Both the position numbers and the translations under genes were made by a program. A stretch of 64,000 nucleotides of DNA. Source: Arbacia lixula. Taxonomy: Eukaryota > Echinodermata > Echinoidea > Arbacioida > Arbaciidae. This document shows positions 62,531 to 64,000 of this stretch, one piece after another. Location: NCBI GenBank assembly GCA_963669155.1, contig OZ022591.1, forward strand, positions 8,143,661 to 8,207,660. The letters run 5' to 3'. Each line of letters starts with the position of its first letter. Positions within the stretch are counted from its first letter, which is position 1. The notes below the pieces were generated by a model. The model saw only the letters and a program-made list of their open reading frames with translations. It did not search any database and had not been told where the DNA came from.

Positions 62531-62621
62531 TTAACTCTTAATGTGCCATGTGCCATTTTTTTCAACGGTGATGTACACAAATCCTATAGAGAAGCATATT
62601 ATCTGATCGAGTAAGGGTTAA
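62531..62621 (+). mobile_element. TTAA-type MITE, copy D
   Basis: The left end is TTAACTCTTAATGTGCCATG and the right end is TCGAGTAAGGGTTAA, with the shared core GTACACAAATCCTATAGAG. TTAA is intact at both ends. Confidence 0.75.
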
Positions 62622-64000
62622 ATCATATGCCCAGTATACGAGTTGTCATAACAGACCCCGGATCTCACGTCGCAAACAGACGACCCCGTGAAATATGGAG
62701 TCAACGCGGAAATTACGAAGTTCATTTTCGCTATTTTTTCTGCTTCGCGTTGGATGACGTATATGATGCCAAAACTGTTGTTTCTACCCTCGTTACCTTG
62801 GTTCACAAAAACGGGGAAATCGGCGGTCTTATATTCCTGTCAAGAGTCGCAATTCCAGGAGCCCAAAAAGCAACATTATTTTAGCAGACGGTAATACCAA
62901 ACAACAGTTCAACACAGAGCCATCTATACATGTATGTGTATAGATGGTTCTGCTGGCTCTGATAGATGGCTGTGACCCACCGGAAATAAAGACAACCTCT
63001 ATGCTTAAATGATTCTCTGTTTTTGACCGATGTACCCGGCCGATGAATGCGATTAACGGAATAAACTACACTAAGAATTCGATATATTTCATAACATTTT
63101 TTGTATCTGCAATGCGCAATAATTATATGCCTACTTAAACTTGATAATTTCGTGCACCTATGACCCTCTCTTTCCATTCCTTCTTTATCTATTTATCGAC
63201 CTATTGATTTACCTACTTACGTTTCTTAAAGCGGGTACTTACCCGCAATTTTAAGATGCTTCCTGCTAAATAACCAAGAAGCATTTCCTTTTAAGACCAA
63301 CAAAATACAAAGTGTACCTCCCGGAAGTAAATGTGCCACTCCTCGAATCTCTCTTTCTCTCTCTCTCTCTCTCCCCCTTCATCATTTTCTTTCTCTCTTT
63401 CCTTTTCAACATGTGTGACACTATTAAGTAACCATGACAGTCGATTTATTTAAATGCACTCAAGCTAAAAAAAAGTTGAACTTAACATTTACGAATTCTT
63501 CAAGCATACAACACTGGCTAGGATTCCAAAAATCATAACACCAATGGAAATAAAGAACCGAAAGAAAGTCGACTTCCGACGTGTGTATGACCTATTTACT
63601 TTTAAAGTTTATACGTTAAAAACCGTTGTTCAATTCGTTTCACATTGAGTCTGATTTTGCACTTTTTCTCCGCCGGTCTACAGTTCTATGGAATACACTA
63701 CACGTAAATCAATGGTGCAAAAGCGGCAGTCACAATGAAAGAGAAACAATTATATTGCTATACATAAATTATATTTGCACGCGGTATACGTCACGTGTTT
63801 GTTTCGACCAATTAGAAATTGAGTCATGATTGTTTTGTTTCAAAAATGATATGTTATACGTTATGGAGATCATTGCTTATTCTAAGTACTTGCATAATTA
63901 TATGAATATTCAGCTCGTCGCAGTTGTCGAACTAAGACCGAGGTCGTCAATGTCTTCACACTGTGTACGATCACAGTGATCTGTCACTGGAACTGACATA

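Larger units (their letters stand above)
52660..64000. other. Region upstream of SAMD11, no firm gene
   Basis: These 11 kb have no recognisable protein. They are dominated by simple repeats and homopolymer G or C runs. Two CpG-rich patches (about 55960-56060 with 56690-56850, and 61210-61335) could be promoter-like. One exon-like segment with strong splice sites lies at 62347-62414 on the plus strand. Confidence 0.5.

Overview
This window is nuclear DNA from an animal. Genes are split into many short exons with GT-AG introns, and there are long AT-rich non-coding stretches, many simple repeats and many small palindromic transposons. Gene content and repeat style suggest a marine invertebrate deuterostome, most likely an echinoderm such as a sea urchin. 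That is an inference; a hemichordate or lancelet is not excluded.

Three protein-coding genes can be read exon by exon with consistent splice phases. (1) On the minus strand, 9767-14189, is a seven-exon Gfo/Idh/MocA-family NAD(P)-dependent oxidoreductase of 352 residues, like inositol 2-dehydrogenase. (2) On the plus strand, 19984-32974, is a 17-exon NOC2L gene (nucleolar complex protein 2, 851 residues). (3) On the minus strand, 36600 to about 52659, is a SAMD11 orthologue with an N-terminal SAND domain and a C-terminal SAM domain. NOC2L and SAMD11 lie tail to tail, as they do on human chromosome 1p36. This conserved microsynteny is the strongest biological observation here.

The rest is repeat-rich. 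Positions 1-9766 hold a 1.1 kb inverted repeat, several foldback elements, a dead LINE fragment and a 315-bp tandem duplication. Positions 14190-19983 hold a 1.2 kb palindrome with hairpins nested in each arm. NOC2L introns carry a 153-bp hairpin tandem array, a transposon-like element with five 157-bp units that each contain an AGGTCA triplet, and a small element with terminal inverted repeats. SAMD11 introns and the region upstream (52660-64000) are full of GA/CT, CA/GT and poly-G/poly-C tracts. A family of about 90-bp TTAA-ended elements (piggyBac-like MITEs) is scattered across the window in six copies.

The three genes do not form a pathway. NOC2L acts in 60S ribosome assembly and as a chromatin co-regulator. 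SAMD11 is a Polycomb-associated nuclear protein in vertebrates. The oxidoreductase is a metabolic enzyme transcribed divergently from NOC2L.
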